This document shows positions 8,465-17,703 of a stretch of DNA of 64,000 nucleotides, piece after piece. The DNA is from Aeromonas popoffii (GTDB lineage Bacteria; Pseudomonadota; Gammaproteobacteria; Enterobacterales; Aeromonadaceae), in the NCBI RefSeq assembly GCF_000820025.1, contig NZ_CDBI01000014.1:186001-250000 (forward strand), written 5' to 3'. Within the stretch, counting starts at the first letter, position 1, and each line of letters opens with the position of its first letter. The translations under genes and the position numbers were made by a program. The notes under the pieces were generated by a model. That model was given only the letters and a program-made list of their open reading frames with translations, did not search any database and was not told where the DNA came from.

Positions 8465-8920
8465 CTAGCTATACAGCCCCATGGGTTGGCGCTGACGCAA
8501 CAAGATGAGACGGGACAACAGCGGAAAATAGGACTCAAGCTTGCTCAATAGCACTCTGCTACAGGCGGGATCGGCCAGCTCGGATTCGTCCAGCACTATG
8601 CCATTGGAGACAAAATAGAAACGCGGATCCCGCACATCCGGCCCCTGAATGGTGAGGGTCTCATCCCCGCCGCGCATCAACAGCGGTAATACCGGCAAAC
8701 CGAACGTCTCGCCGCTGCGCTGCCAGGCAAACTCGGGCCAGGGTGTATCGCCATCTAACAGCAATATGGCCGCCTCTTCTGTACCCGGCTGCCACAGTGA
8801 TGGCTGGGCAATGCTCACCTCGTTGAAGTAGTCGCCATATCCGGTTGATGCTCTCAAGGCAGCCAGCAGACCTTGAGTGGTCGCTGCCGACGGTTTTTGA
8901 CTGACTAATGACAGATTCAT
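8465..8920 (-). CDS. Hypothetical protein
   Basis: 151-residue protein without a recognised domain. It starts MNLSLVSQKPSAATTQGLLA and ends RQRQPMGLYS, with no signal peptide or membrane segment. A mixed alpha/beta pattern is suggested by ILLLDGDTPWPEFAW (about 52-66) and LPVLPLLMRGG (about 74-84). An in-frame TTG at 8941 could extend it by seven residues; neither start has a strong ribosome-binding site. It stands alone between the GST gene and divergent suhB. Codon use resembles its neighbours and the frame is long relative to the other frames, so it is probably a real gene. Confidence 0.6.
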   Translation of the reverse strand: MNLSLVSQKPSAATTQGLLAALRASTGYGDYFNEVSIAQPSLWQPGTEEAAILLLDGDTPWPEFAWQRSGETFGLPVLPLLMRGGDETLTIQGPDVRDPRFYFVSNGIVLDESELADPACSRVLLSKLESYFPLLSRLILLRQRQPMGLYS

Positions 8921-9120
8921 GATCCACGTCCCTATGCTCAATGCAGCCTGTTATTCGGCTACCGCCATAAGATTAGACCAAAAAGAGTCTGTATTGGAGC
9001 CGTCAGATCTGGCAGTCGCCAAGGTCAGGGAGAAGGCGTATAACGGTTGCCATTATCGAAAAGACTGCTATTATACCGCGTCCTTTTATCCCCCGTTCTT
9101 TAACATCCAGTGGTGAACCT

Positions 9121-9924
9121 ATGCATCCGATGCTGAATATCGCCGTGCGCGCTGCGCGCAACGCCGGTCAAGTAGTAGTAAAAGCCTTCTCCCAGCCCGA
9201 AAACATCGAGGCCATCCAGAAAGGCAGCAATGACTTCGTGACCAACGTTGACCGTGACGCCGAAGCGGCCATCATTCACACCATCAAAAAATCTTACCCG
9301 GAACACAGCATCATAGCTGAAGAGTCTGGTGAGATTGCCGGAACCAATCCGGACTACCAATGGATCATTGACCCACTGGATGGCACGACCAACCTCGTCA
9401 AGGGCATTCCGCACTTTGCTGTCTCCATCGCCCTGCGCGTCAAGGGCAAGACCGAGCAGGCCGTCGTTTACGATCCCATCCGTGACGAGCTGTTTACCGC
9501 GACCCGTGGTAACGGCGCCCAGCTGAACGGCTACCGCATCCGTGTCGGCAAGGCCAAAGAGCTGGCTGGCACCGTACTGGCCACCGGTTTCCCATTCAAA
9601 CAGAAGCACCACATAGAACCGTACCTGAAGATGTTCCAGAGCATGTTCATCGAATGTGCTGACATCCGTCGCTCCGGCTCTGCCGCGCTGGATCTGGCCT
9701 ATGTGGCTGCCGGTCGCGTCGACGGTTTCTGGGAAATCGGCCTCAAGCCCTGGGATACCGCTGCCGGTGAGCTGCTGGCCAAAGAGTCCGGCGCCATCGT
9801 CACCGACTTCGTGGGTGGTCACAACTACGAAAATTCCGGCAACATAGTGGTTGCCAACCCGCGCGTCCTGAAAGAGATGCTCGGCAAGATCCGTGAAAAC
9901 CTGCCTGAGTCCCTGGCCAAATAA
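9121..9924 (+). CDS. suhB: Inositol-1-monophosphatase SuhB
   Basis: Mg2+-dependent inositol monophosphatase; in enterics SuhB also joins the rRNA antitermination complex. The 267 residues carry the metal-binding motifs EESGE (about 67-71), DPLDGTTN (about 84-91) and KPWDTAAGELL (about 210-220), plus the family signature after ADIRRSGSAALDLA (about 181-194). The ATG at 9121 begins MHPMLNIAVRAARNAGQV, as in the family. It is a single-gene unit ending at a strong terminator at 9954-9978. Confidence 0.95.
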   Translation: MHPMLNIAVRAARNAGQVVVKAFSQPENIEAIQKGSNDFVTNVDRDAEAAIIHTIKKSYPEHSIIAEESGEIAGTNPDYQWIIDPLDGTTNLVKGIPHFAVSIALRVKGKTEQAVVYDPIRDELFTATRGNGAQLNGYRIRVGKAKELAGTVLATGFPFKQKHHIEPYLKMFQSMFIECADIRRSGSAALDLAYVAAGRVDGFWEIGLKPWDTAAGELLAKESGAIVTDFVGGHNYENSGNIVVANPRVLKEMLGKIRENLPESLAK

Positions 9925-9953
9925 GCCAGCGCCTCGCAGAGGCACGCACAGTG

Positions 9954-9978
9954 AACCCGGTCCAGGCCGGGTTTTTTT
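9954..9978 (+). terminator. Rho-independent terminator after suhB
   Basis: AACCCGG (9954-9960) pairs with CCGGGTT (9967-9973) and is followed by a T-run. Confidence 0.85.
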
Positions 9979-10190
9979 ATGTCTATTGCAAAGCCATCTA
10001 TCTGCAAAGCCGCAAAACAATCCTGCCCGGCACCTACCTTACCCTCAGCCGGGAGCTTGATATACACATGCTCTCAGCAAGTGTCTTGCCACCGATATCA
10101 ACTCCCTCCCCTTTGCAACGGCTCAATCAACCACAAAAAGGGGTTTATCCACTGGGCGCCGGCCTTTTCAGTACTGTCTTTGCCAAATAA

Positions 10191-10216
10191 CAAAACCCGG
10201 CCTGAGCCGGGTTTTG
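10191..10216 (-). terminator. Bidirectional terminator after the MCP gene
   Basis: CAAAACCCGG (10191-10200) is perfectly complementary to CCGGGTTTTG (10207-10216), giving U-rich 3' arms on both strands. It lies 65 bp past the MCP stop on the minus strand. Confidence 0.75.
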
Positions 10217-10280
10217 TTATCCATCCAACGGGGACAGTGCCTGCTCAGCGTGAGCCGACCCGGCACAGCCCTTTATATCA

Positions 10281-11912
10281 TCAAGCCAGACGGAAGCGAC
10301 CTATGGTCTGCTTCAGGCCGGCGGCCAGCTGGCTCAGCTCCAGACAAGCGCGGGCGGTGTGATCGGCCCCGATGGCAACTTCGTTGGAAGATTCATTGAT
10401 CCGCTCCACGTTGCGACCCAGCTCATCGGAGACCGCATCCTGCTCACCACAGGCACTGGCAATCTGAATGGCCATGTCGGCAATCTGGGCGACCGCCTCT
10501 TCGATCTGCTGGATGCCATCGCTGGTCTGTTCGCTCTGCACCACACACTGGCGGATCATATCGCAGCTTTGACCTGTCACCTCTTTCGCCTGGTTGGCGC
10601 GCGCCTGCAGGGTTTCTATGATGGCCACTATCTCGCCGGTGGATGCCTGGGTGCGACCCGCCAGGGTACGCACCTCATCAGCCACCACGGCAAAGCCACG
10701 ACCCTGCTCACCGGCACGGGCCGCCTCGATGGCGGCGTTGAGCGCCAGCAGGTTGGTCTGATCGGCGATGCCGCGGATCACGTCCACCACCACGTTGATC
10801 TGGGCAGATTCACGCTCCAGCTCGGCGACCAGGGTCCCCGCCTGTTCAATCTCCTCGGCAACCCGGGTAATGGCCACCAGCGAGCTCTGCACATCCTGAT
10901 TGCCGCGACGGGCCAGGGCGTTGGCAGAGCTGGCGGACTCAGAGGCGGTCTCTGTGTTGCCGGCCACATCGGCCACGGTCGCCTTCATCTGGGTCATGGC
11001 GGTCGCCACCAGGGTGATCTCCTGCTGCTGGCTCTGGATCCCCTGCGCCGACTGTGCGGAGACGGCACTCACCTCTTCGATGGCGGTGCCAAGCTGGGTC
11101 ACGGCGGCGACCACTTCTTCAATCAGGCCACGCAGATTGTCCTGCATCTTGAGGGATGCCTTGGCCAGCATGCCCAGCTCATCACGGCCTATGTGCTGGC
11201 GATCCAACTGATGGGTCAGGTCACCTGCGGCGATGGCGTTGGCCTGCGCCACCACGGCTTGCAGCGGCAAACAGATCTGGCGAGTCAGGAACCAGGTCAT
11301 GGCCATCATGAACAGCAGCAGACCACCGATGCTCACCATGGCAAAACGGGTCACCATGTTGACGCTGTCGAGCAGGCTGCCACGATTCTCCTTCACGAAG
11401 CCGAGGTTCACCTCCACCAGGCTGTTGACCGACTGCTCCAGTGCACCATAGGCGGCGTTGGACTGGAACAGCTGTGCCTTGGCCTGGGCCAGCTGGCCTT
11501 GTACCAACAGCTGATCGACTGCATTGACCGAGTTCAGGTACTGCTGCCAGTCCTGCTTGGCTCGGTTGAACACCCGGCGCTCATGTTCAGCACCCACCGT
11601 TGACTCGTAGCCACGAAAAGCACGCTCGACCTTCTGGACACTGTCCTGAATACGGCCACGACGGGCCTGCAGATCGGCGGCATCGTCAACCATCAGCAGG
11701 GCGAACTGGGCCCGACGCACATAAGAGACGTCGTAGAGCAGCGTTTGCACCGAAAGCACGCTCGGCAGGGTGGAGTCGGTAAAGTTCAACACGCGGTCGC
11801 GCACGCCGCGCAGCTCGCTGGAGAGAAAAATACCGAATATCACGTTGACGGCAGCAATGACCGCAAAGACCACGGCAATCTTCTTGCCGATAGACAGATT
11901 TTTATAAAACAT
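10281..11912 (-). CDS. Methyl-accepting chemotaxis protein
   Basis: Inner-membrane chemoreceptor feeding the CheA/CheW pathway. The 543 residues run: TM1 (about 11-31), a periplasmic four-helix-bundle-type sensor (about 32-188), TM2 (about 189-209), HAMP (about 210-262) and the cytoplasmic signalling coiled coil. The near-invariant hairpin tip [20 protein letters not shown] is at about 382-401, followed by [15 protein letters not shown]. The ligand cannot be predicted from the sensor domain. No CheW-binding pentapeptide for CheR is visible at the C-terminus, which ends [10 protein letters not shown]. It is a monocistronic gene with a leader of unknown extent. Confidence 0.93.
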   Translation of the reverse strand: MFYKNLSIGKKIAVVFAVIAAVNVIFGIFLSSELRGVRDRVLNFTDSTLPSVLSVQTLLYDVSYVRRAQFALLMVDDAADLQARRGRIQDSVQKVERAFRGYESTVGAEHERRVFNRAKQDWQQYLNSVNAVDQLLVQGQLAQAKAQLFQSNAAYGALEQSVNSLVEVNLGFVKENRGSLLDSVNMVTRFAMVSIGGLLLFMMAMTWFLTRQICLPLQAVVAQANAIAAGDLTHQLDRQHIGRDELGMLAKASLKMQDNLRGLIEEVVAAVTQLGTAIEEVSAVSAQSAQGIQSQQQEITLVATAMTQMKATVADVAGNTETASESASSANALARRGNQDVQSSLVAITRVAEEIEQAGTLVAELERESAQINVVVDVIRGIADQTNLLALNAAIEAARAGEQGRGFAVVADEVRTLAGRTQASTGEIVAIIETLQARANQAKEVTGQSCDMIRQCVVQSEQTSDGIQQIEEAVAQIADMAIQIASACGEQDAVSDELGRNVERINESSNEVAIGADHTARACLELSQLAAGLKQTIGRFRLA

Positions 11913-12735
11913 GGTGACTGGTGATCCTCAACTGCTGACAAGCAGGTGCACTGTGGCGATCACATCCGTGTGAGCTAATACCCGGACATTCCTGACGGGA
12001 GATGAGACGTTGCGAAAAACCAAGGGAAGGGCTGGTTTCGCGAGGGCGGCATGTTATCACAGAACGGCCTACTCCCTTCACCGGAATTCGCAGTGTGAAA
12101 GCAAGTTACTTTTCCTAACAACCAGACTTTCATCACAAACTATTTATAGCGACCAAAACATATCAAATCGTTAGCCGATGAATGCAATCGGTCAGCGGGC
12201 ATGGACCCATGCCGCAGGCCCGCCTCGGTGTAATGCAACACCATGGTGATGAGCATCCTCATCCGCTGCCAATCGAGGTCATGCTTATGGATAACGCGTC
12301 GGCGCTGCCAGTTTCCTCCAGCTCAATCCCGCTACACGGGCTGGCGGTGCCCGTTATGGCCTCATCGGTGGACCGGCCGGCTTGGCCGCCAGTGCCATAG
12401 AGATCTATCACACGGTGACGCAACCGGAATCGGTCCCAAAATAGATCGACAACCGGGATGGACACACTAGCCGGGTCTGCGTCGTCCTCAGCAACCATGA
12501 CAACGGCGCCATAGCGCGGCGGCAAGCCATCGGCGGGCTCTTCATCAATCGCGGCGAGATCCGCAACCGGACCCACTGCGACAAGGGCTGATGAAACGGG
12601 GACATATCACTTCCACCTCTGCCCCCTTTTATCTTCCTCCTGGCGATAATCTCGGAATGCTCGGCGCCATCGCCAACTTTTGTTATGATTCACAACAACT
12701 TATTCGGCCACACGGCCATCGAGACGAGGTGAGTG
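11913..12735. other. Long intergenic region without a convincing gene
   Basis: 823 bp between the divergent MCP and mtnN genes. The left third is the MCP upstream region. From about 12190 to 12600 the DNA is GC-rich and coding-like but broken by stops in every frame. The longest plausible stretch is about 50 codons (about 12291-12435, plus strand) with a glycine-rich segment ending in TVTQPESVPK. No start or ribosome-binding site supports any frame. It may be a decayed gene; I cannot name it. The last 130 bp hold the mtnN upstream region. Confidence 0.4.
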
Positions 12736-13428
12736 ATGAAAGTAGGTATTATCGGCGCCATGGAACAGGAAGTGGCCTTGCTGCGCAGCCAGATGAACGA
12801 GCCAACCACCCTGCAACTGGGCGGTTGCGAGTTCTATCAGGGAATGCTGGCGGGCAAAGAGGTGATCCTGACTCGCTCTGGCATCGGTAAGGTTGCCGCC
12901 AGCGTCGCCACCAGCCTGCTGCTGGAAAAATTTGCCCCGGATTGCGTGATCAACACCGGCTCTGCCGGCGGCTTTGCCCAGGATCTGCATATAGGTGACG
13001 TGGTCATCGCCAGCGAAATGCGCTTCCACGACGTGGATGTGACCGCCTTCGGCTACGAGATGGGCCAGATGGCGCAACAACCCGCCGCCTTCCCCTGCGA
13101 TGATAAATTGATTGCAGTGGCCCAAGATTGCATCGCCGAGCAAGGCAAGCATCAAACCAAAGTTGGCCTTATTTGTACCGGCGATCAGTTCATGTGCAAA
13201 CCGGATGCCATCGCCAAGGCCCGTGCCGATTTCCCGCAGATGCTGGCAGTCGAGATGGAAGGGGCCGCCATCGGCCAGGTGTGCCACATGTTCAAGGTCC
13301 CCTATCTGGTGGTGCGTGCCATGTCAGACATCGCCGGCAAGGAACAGGTTGAATCCTTCGACGCCTTCATCGAGGTGGCGGGCAAGCATTCGGCCGAGAT
13401 GATCATCAAGATGCTCGGCAAGCTGTGA
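12736..13428 (+). CDS. mtnN: 5'-methylthioadenosine/S-adenosylhomocysteine nucleosidase
   Basis: Hydrolyses MTA and SAH to adenine plus the thioribose product, feeding methionine salvage and the activated methyl cycle, including autoinducer-2 production through LuxS. The 230 residues start [16 protein letters not shown], with the catalytic Glu12 in AMEQEV. The [11 protein letters not shown] segment (about 172-182) binds the ribose, and the catalytic Asp lies in [10 protein letters not shown] (about 194-203). The ATG at 12736 follows GAGGTGA; a GTG one codon upstream is also in frame. The stop overlaps the cbiB-like start, so this is the first gene of a three-gene operon with cbiB and btuF. 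Confidence 0.96.
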   Translation: MKVGIIGAMEQEVALLRSQMNEPTTLQLGGCEFYQGMLAGKEVILTRSGIGKVAASVATSLLLEKFAPDCVINTGSAGGFAQDLHIGDVVIASEMRFHDVDVTAFGYEMGQMAQQPAAFPCDDKLIAVAQDCIAEQGKHQTKVGLICTGDQFMCKPDAIAKARADFPQMLAVEMEGAAIGQVCHMFKVPYLVVRAMSDIAGKEQVESFDAFIEVAGKHSAEMIIKMLGKL

Positions 13429-14375
13429 TCGACCTCGCCACGCTGGAACACATGGCCGCCACTCCGGCGGCCATTTTGCTCGGGGCCGCGCTGCTGGAAG
13501 CCATACTGCCCTGGCCTGCCCAGTTCAGACTCTCCGCGCTGGTGCCCCTGCTGACTCGCTTGGGCCACAAGGTTCACCGTCCAGATGGCGCGCCCCAGCA
13601 GCAATTTCGGGCCGGCCTGCTGGCCCTGCTGGTCGTCTGGCTGCCATGCGCCGCCGGACTCTGGGCCGTGCGCAACCTCTCCCTCTCGGAGCCGCTGTTT
13701 GATCTGCTGTTTCTGCTGCTGATGATAGAATCGCGCCCGCTGCGAGAGCTCGCCAAGTCCACCCGTTCACTAGCATGTCAGGAAACCCTGGTGGTTGCCC
13801 GCCTGCAGGCCGCCCCCTGGCTCAGGCGTGAGACCGGCAAACTCTCCGTGATGGGGGTCACCAAGGCGGTCAGCGAGACCTGCGCACTGCGGCTGACAGG
13901 GCAGTGGGCCGGCCCCTTGCTCGGGTTTGCGCTGGCAGGCGTTCAAGGTGCCCTGCTGTGGCGACTCGCTCAATTGATGAACCAGGGCTGGAGCCCCAAG
14001 CAAGCGGCATTCAGCCACTTCGGCCGTGCCGCTGCCATGCTTTACCAGGGGCTCTGTACCCCCGCCATCCTGCTGCTGGTACTGCCCCTCGGCCTGATCC
14101 GGCTGCGCCAACTGGGGGCTCGCCTGCGCACGGCCATACAGTGGCCCTACCCTGCCATGGGCGCCTTGTTGACGCTGCTGTCCCACTCGCTGGGTATCCG
14201 GCTGGGTGGCCCACGCTATTACCAGAACACCCTGTTCCGCTTCCCGGTGTTCGATGCGGTGAACGACCCTGATGCCAGCAGTGCACTGCGCTTGCTCAAC
14301 CGGTTGCAACAGGTTGGCTGGGGCTGGCTGGCACTGGCACTCCTCTTCACCGCTCTGGAGCAACTGCATGGCTAG
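13425..14375 (+). CDS. cbiB: CobD/CbiB-family cobalamin biosynthesis membrane protein
   Basis: Integral membrane protein of the CobD/CbiB family, which joins the aminopropanol (phosphate) arm to adenosylcobyric acid to give adenosylcobinamide. The 316 residues include several hydrophobic segments and family-like features such as [11 protein letters not shown] (about 109-119), [11 protein letters not shown] (about 143-153) and [16 protein letters not shown] (about 249-264). It starts with GTG at 13425, overlapping the mtnN stop by 4 bp, and overlaps btuF by 8 bp, so translation is probably coupled. No other corrin-ring gene is in the window. A role in salvage of incomplete corrinoids is inferred from the btuF neighbour. 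Confidence 0.85.
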   Translation: MIDLATLEHMAATPAAILLGAALLEAILPWPAQFRLSALVPLLTRLGHKVHRPDGAPQQQFRAGLLALLVVWLPCAAGLWAVRNLSLSEPLFDLLFLLLMIESRPLRELAKSTRSLACQETLVVARLQAAPWLRRETGKLSVMGVTKAVSETCALRLTGQWAGPLLGFALAGVQGALLWRLAQLMNQGWSPKQAAFSHFGRAAAMLYQGLCTPAILLLVLPLGLIRLRQLGARLRTAIQWPYPAMGALLTLLSHSLGIRLGGPRYYQNTLFRFPVFDAVNDPDASSALRLLNRLQQVGWGWLALALLFTALEQLHG

Positions 14376-15192
14376 GTATGTCGCCCTGATCTGTCTGCTC
14401 TGTTGGCCACTGACGCTGCTGGCGGCTGCGCCGATGCGCATCGTCAGCCTCACGCCCCATCTGACCGAGCTGCTGTTTGCCATCGGTGCCGGCGATCGCA
14501 TCGTCGCCACCGATGATGCCTCCGACTTTCCGCCCGAGGTGACAACTCGGCCACACGTGGCCAACTACCGCAGCATCAACCTGGAAGCCCTGCTGGCCCA
14601 AAAACCGGATCTGGTGGTGGCCTGGCACTCTGCCCAATCCCGCATGCTCGCCCCCATAGAGCAGCTGGGCATTCCCGTGTTCTACTCTGAGCCCACGGAC
14701 TTCGCCTCCCTGGCCACGGAAATACGGGCGCTGGGACAACGGCTGGAGCTGGAACAAGCAGCCAATTCCCAGGCCGATGCCTATCTCGCCAGATTGGCAG
14801 AACTCAAGCAACGCTACGGCCAGCCCAAGCATATCAAGGTGTTTTATCAGCTCTGGCATCCCCCTCTGACCAGCGTCAGCGGTGCCGCCTGGCCAGCTCA
14901 GGCCATCGAACTATGCGGGGGGGAGAACCTGATGGCCAAGGCCAAGACCCCCTACCCTCAAGTCAGTCTGGAGCAGGTGATCAAGGCCAACCCGGCACTG
15001 ATCCTGGCGGGGAGTCAAGATCCCGGCGCCCTGCGTCACTGGCAGCAGTGGCCCATGATCGATGCGGTCAAACACCAGCGCCTGCAACTCATCAACTCGG
15101 ATGAGCTACACCGCTTCACCCCGAGGGCACTCAATGCCGTGCAGCAGGTGTGTGATGCCATAGAGCAAGCGAACCCATTCAAGCCCACATGA
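14368..15192 (+). CDS. btuF: Vitamin B12 periplasmic binding protein BtuF
   Basis: Periplasmic cobalamin-binding protein delivering B12 to the BtuCD ABC transporter. 274 residues with a Sec signal peptide, [20 protein letters not shown] (about 1-20). The mature part begins PMRIVSLTPHLTELLFAIGA, typical of the TroA/helical-backbone metal-receptor fold with two lobes joined by a long helix. The ATG at 14368 overlaps the cbiB stop; the same frame is open further upstream, but this start gives the signal peptide. btuC and btuD are not in the window. Confidence 0.93.
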   Translation: MARYVALICLLCWPLTLLAAAPMRIVSLTPHLTELLFAIGAGDRIVATDDASDFPPEVTTRPHVANYRSINLEALLAQKPDLVVAWHSAQSRMLAPIEQLGIPVFYSEPTDFASLATEIRALGQRLELEQAANSQADAYLARLAELKQRYGQPKHIKVFYQLWHPPLTSVSGAAWPAQAIELCGGENLMAKAKTPYPQVSLEQVIKANPALILAGSQDPGALRHWQQWPMIDAVKHQRLQLINSDELHRFTPRALNAVQQVCDAIEQANPFKPT

Positions 15193-15204
15193 AACGACCC
15201 CACA

Positions 15205-15220
15205 ACCATTTCAAAATGGT
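15205..15220. repeat. Inverted repeat between btuF and legB
   Basis: ACCATTT-CA-AAATGGT, a perfect 7-bp inverted repeat 13 bp past the btuF stop and followed by a short T-rich tract. It could be a weak btuF terminator or an operator for the leg cluster; the sequence does not decide. Confidence 0.35.
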
Positions 15221-15350
15221 CCAAATTTTGCTAGGGAATATGAGTGATTTAAGTTTTAGCTCAGTGAGGATCATACTAAACAACGCACTGATCTATTTTT
15301 ACGCTATTAGAATGACACTTTGTCCTCTCGATTTGTATTGGTGATAAAGA

Positions 15351-16544
15351 ATGAACAATGAGATCCTGCCCCTGATTGATCGTAAGATGTCCCTGTTTAC
15401 TCTCGATCTCCAAAAAGTGGAAGTACTGCTGAGTCAGACGGTAATAAGTTCACGGTTCTTGGTATTAGGTGGGGCTGGTACGATAGGGCAAGCCGTCACT
15501 AAAGAGATCTTCAAACGTCATCCTCTCAAACTTCATGTCATTGATATTAGTGAGAATAACCTAGTTGAGTTGGTAAGAGATATTCGCAGCTCGTTCGGAT
15601 ACATCGATGGCGATTTTCAGACCTTTGCGCTGGATATTGGCTCCATTGAATATGATGCGTTTATCAAAGCCGATGGCGCTTACGACTATGTGCTCAATCT
15701 CTCCGCGTTGAAGCACGTGCGTAGCGAAAAAGATCCCTTCACCCTGATGCGCATGATCGATGTCAACGTGTTCAACACAGAGAAAACCATCCAGCAGTCC
15801 ATCGAGATGGGAGTGAAGAAGTATTTCTGTGTCTCGACGGACAAGGCCGCCAACCCGGTCAACATGATGGGGGCCTCCAAGCGCATCATGGAGATGTTCC
15901 TGATGCGTCGCAGCGAGCAGATTGCCATTTCAACCGCGCGTTTTGCCAACGTGGCCTTCTCCGATGGCTCCCTGTTACACGGCTTCAATCAACGGCTGCA
16001 AAAGCGTCAGCCCATCGTCGCCCCCTGCGACATCAAGCGCTATTTTGTGACACCGCAAGAGTCCGGGGAACTGTGTCTGATGTCCTGCATCTTTGGTGAG
16101 AACCGGGATATTTTCTTTCCCAAACTCAGTGAAGCACTGCATCTCATCACGTTCGCCGAGATTGCGGTGAAATATCTGGAGCGGCATGGTTACAAGCCTT
16201 ATCTGTGCAAGGACGAGGATGAAGCCAGGACCATGATGGCGAGCCTGCCGGAGCAGGGAATGTGGCCTTGCCTCTTTACAAAGAGCGATACGACGGGTGA
16301 GAAAGACTTCGAAGAGTTCTTCACTGATAAAGAAGTGCTGGACATGGAGAGGTTCGAAAATCTGGGTATCATCAAGAATGCAGCCGCCTACCAGAATGAC
16401 TTGCTCAACCATTTTGAGCAGACCATTACTGCCATGAAAATGAAACGTGCCTGGGACAAGAAAGATATCGTGGAGTTGTTTTTTGCCATGCTCCCGGGCT
16501 TTGCTCATAAAGAAACGGGCAAATACCTCGACGGCAAGATGTAA
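15351..16544 (+). CDS. legB: NDP-N-acetylglucosamine 4,6-dehydratase (LegB-type)
   Basis: First committed step of nonulosonic-acid synthesis: an NAD(P)-dependent extended SDR that converts NDP-GlcNAc to the 4-keto-6-deoxy sugar. 397 residues; the Rossmann motif LVLGGAGTIGQAVTKEI (about 37-53) and the catalytic region STDKAANPVNMMGASKRIME (about 161-180) are clear. The MMGASK segment corresponds to the MxxxK active site of this family. A C-terminal extension (about 270-397) follows. It opens a run of nine genes on the plus strand with legC 9 bp downstream. PseB-type (pseudaminic) activity is the alternative; the hydrolysing epimerase and ptmE in the same cluster favour the legionaminic route. 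Confidence 0.85.
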   Translation: MNNEILPLIDRKMSLFTLDLQKVEVLLSQTVISSRFLVLGGAGTIGQAVTKEIFKRHPLKLHVIDISENNLVELVRDIRSSFGYIDGDFQTFALDIGSIEYDAFIKADGAYDYVLNLSALKHVRSEKDPFTLMRMIDVNVFNTEKTIQQSIEMGVKKYFCVSTDKAANPVNMMGASKRIMEMFLMRRSEQIAISTARFANVAFSDGSLLHGFNQRLQKRQPIVAPCDIKRYFVTPQESGELCLMSCIFGENRDIFFPKLSEALHLITFAEIAVKYLERHGYKPYLCKDEDEARTMMASLPEQGMWPCLFTKSDTTGEKDFEEFFTDKEVLDMERFENLGIIKNAAAYQNDLLNHFEQTITAMKMKRAWDKKDIVELFFAMLPGFAHKETGKYLDGKM

Positions 16545-16553
16545 GGAGTCGGT

Positions 16554-17699
16554 GTGCATACTCAATTAATTCGTTTTATTCGTGATACCTACAAGACCGA
16601 TGACTTCATCCCTCTCCATTCGCCGACCTTTGCCGGCAATGAGCGACAATATGTTCTGGACACTCTGGAAAGCACCTTTGTCTCCAGTGTCGGCGCCTAT
16701 GTTGAGCAGTTTGAGCACCAAATAGCGGCCTTTACCGGTTCTGCCCGTGCCGTTGCCACCATGAATGGCACGGCGGCGCTGCATATCGCGCTCTATATGG
16801 CGGGGGTACAGGCCGGCGATCTAGTGATCACCCAGCCCCTGACTTTCGTGGCGACCTGCAACGCCTTGTATCACATGGGCGCAGAACCCGTGTTTGTCGA
16901 TGTGTCACGCCAGAGCCTGGGTCTGTGCCCCATTGCCTTGGCCAACTGGCTGGAAGAGCATGCCTCTCGCACCGAGACAGGAGCCATCCACAAGGCAAGC
17001 GGGCGCCGCCTGCAAGCCGTTGTGCCCATGCACACCTTTGGTCATCCGGTTGAACTCGATGAGCTTCAGGCCGTGTGTCAGGCCTGGGGCATAGCTCTAG
17101 TGGAAGATGCTGCCGAAAGCCTTGGCTCCTATTACAAAGGCAAACATACAGGGACGTTGAGTGCATTTTCCGCCCTGAGCTTCAATGGCAACAAGATTAT
17201 CACCACGGGGGGCGGCGGCATGGTGCTCTGCCAGAATGCCGAACAGGGGGCGCGTACCAAGCACATCACCACTACGGCCAAGGTGCCGCACCCGTTCGAG
17301 TTCTATCACGATGAGCCTGGCTTTAACTACCGGATGCCCAATCTGAATGCGGCTCTGGGGTGTGCCCAGATGGAGGCCTTGCCTCAGTTCCTGGCACAGA
17401 AGCGGGCACTTGCCATGCACTATGCCGAGTTCTTCAAAGATCAGGCGTGCCAGTTTGTCACCGAACCGCCCTACGGGCGTTCCAACTACTGGCTCAATGC
17501 GATTGTCTGTGAAGATCAAAGCCAGCGGGATACCCTGTTGACCGAGCTGAATAAAGCGGGCGTCATGATCCGACCGGTGTGGAAGCTGATGCACCGCCTG
17601 CCCATGTTCTCCCATGTCCTGCGAGGAGACCTAAGTCAATCAGAATTCCTTGAAGCTCATTTGGTAAATTTACCGAGTACGCCTGTACTCCGAGGATAA
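16554..17699 (+). CDS. legC: DegT/DnrJ/EryC1 aminotransferase LegC
   Basis: PLP-dependent sugar aminotransferase that aminates C4 of the 4-keto intermediate. 381 residues with the DegT fold: TGSARAVATMNGTAALHIAL (about 62-81), VVPMHTFGHPVELDEL (about 158-173), VEDAAESLGS (about 183-192, PLP-ring Asp), and the PLP lysine in SFNGNKIITTGGGGMV (about 207-222). It starts with GTG at 16554, 9 bp after legB. DNA composition is still backbone-like and changes abruptly just after this gene. Confidence 0.9.
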   Translation: MHTQLIRFIRDTYKTDDFIPLHSPTFAGNERQYVLDTLESTFVSSVGAYVEQFEHQIAAFTGSARAVATMNGTAALHIALYMAGVQAGDLVITQPLTFVATCNALYHMGAEPVFVDVSRQSLGLCPIALANWLEEHASRTETGAIHKASGRRLQAVVPMHTFGHPVELDELQAVCQAWGIALVEDAAESLGSYYKGKHTGTLSAFSALSFNGNKIITTGGGGMVLCQNAEQGARTKHITTTAKVPHPFEFYHDEPGFNYRMPNLNAALGCAQMEALPQFLAQKRALAMHYAEFFKDQACQFVTEPPYGRSNYWLNAIVCEDQSQRDTLLTELNKAGVMIRPVWKLMHRLPMFSHVLRGDLSQSEFLEAHLVNLPSTPVLRG

Positions 17700-17703
17700 G
17701 ACA

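Larger units (their letters stand above)
9925..10280. other. Intergenic region between suhB and the MCP gene
   Basis: 356 bp between convergent genes, with the suhB terminator at its left end and a second, bidirectional terminator at 10191-10216. Between them lies about 210 bp in which I see no convincing ORF or RNA; only short frames without ribosome-binding sites are open. Confidence 0.6.

Noticed and set aside
9979-10190. Possible small gene between suhB and MCP terminators
   Set aside because: Frames are short, lack ribosome-binding sites and show no conserved pattern.
12259-12605. Minus-strand frames of 65 and 105 codons
   Set aside because: No start signal or recognisable domain; they lie in the broken coding-like gap.
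15290-15350. Sigma-28 promoter before legB
   Set aside because: GGTGATAA resembles the -10 element, but the -35 region at the right distance does not match TAAAGTTT.
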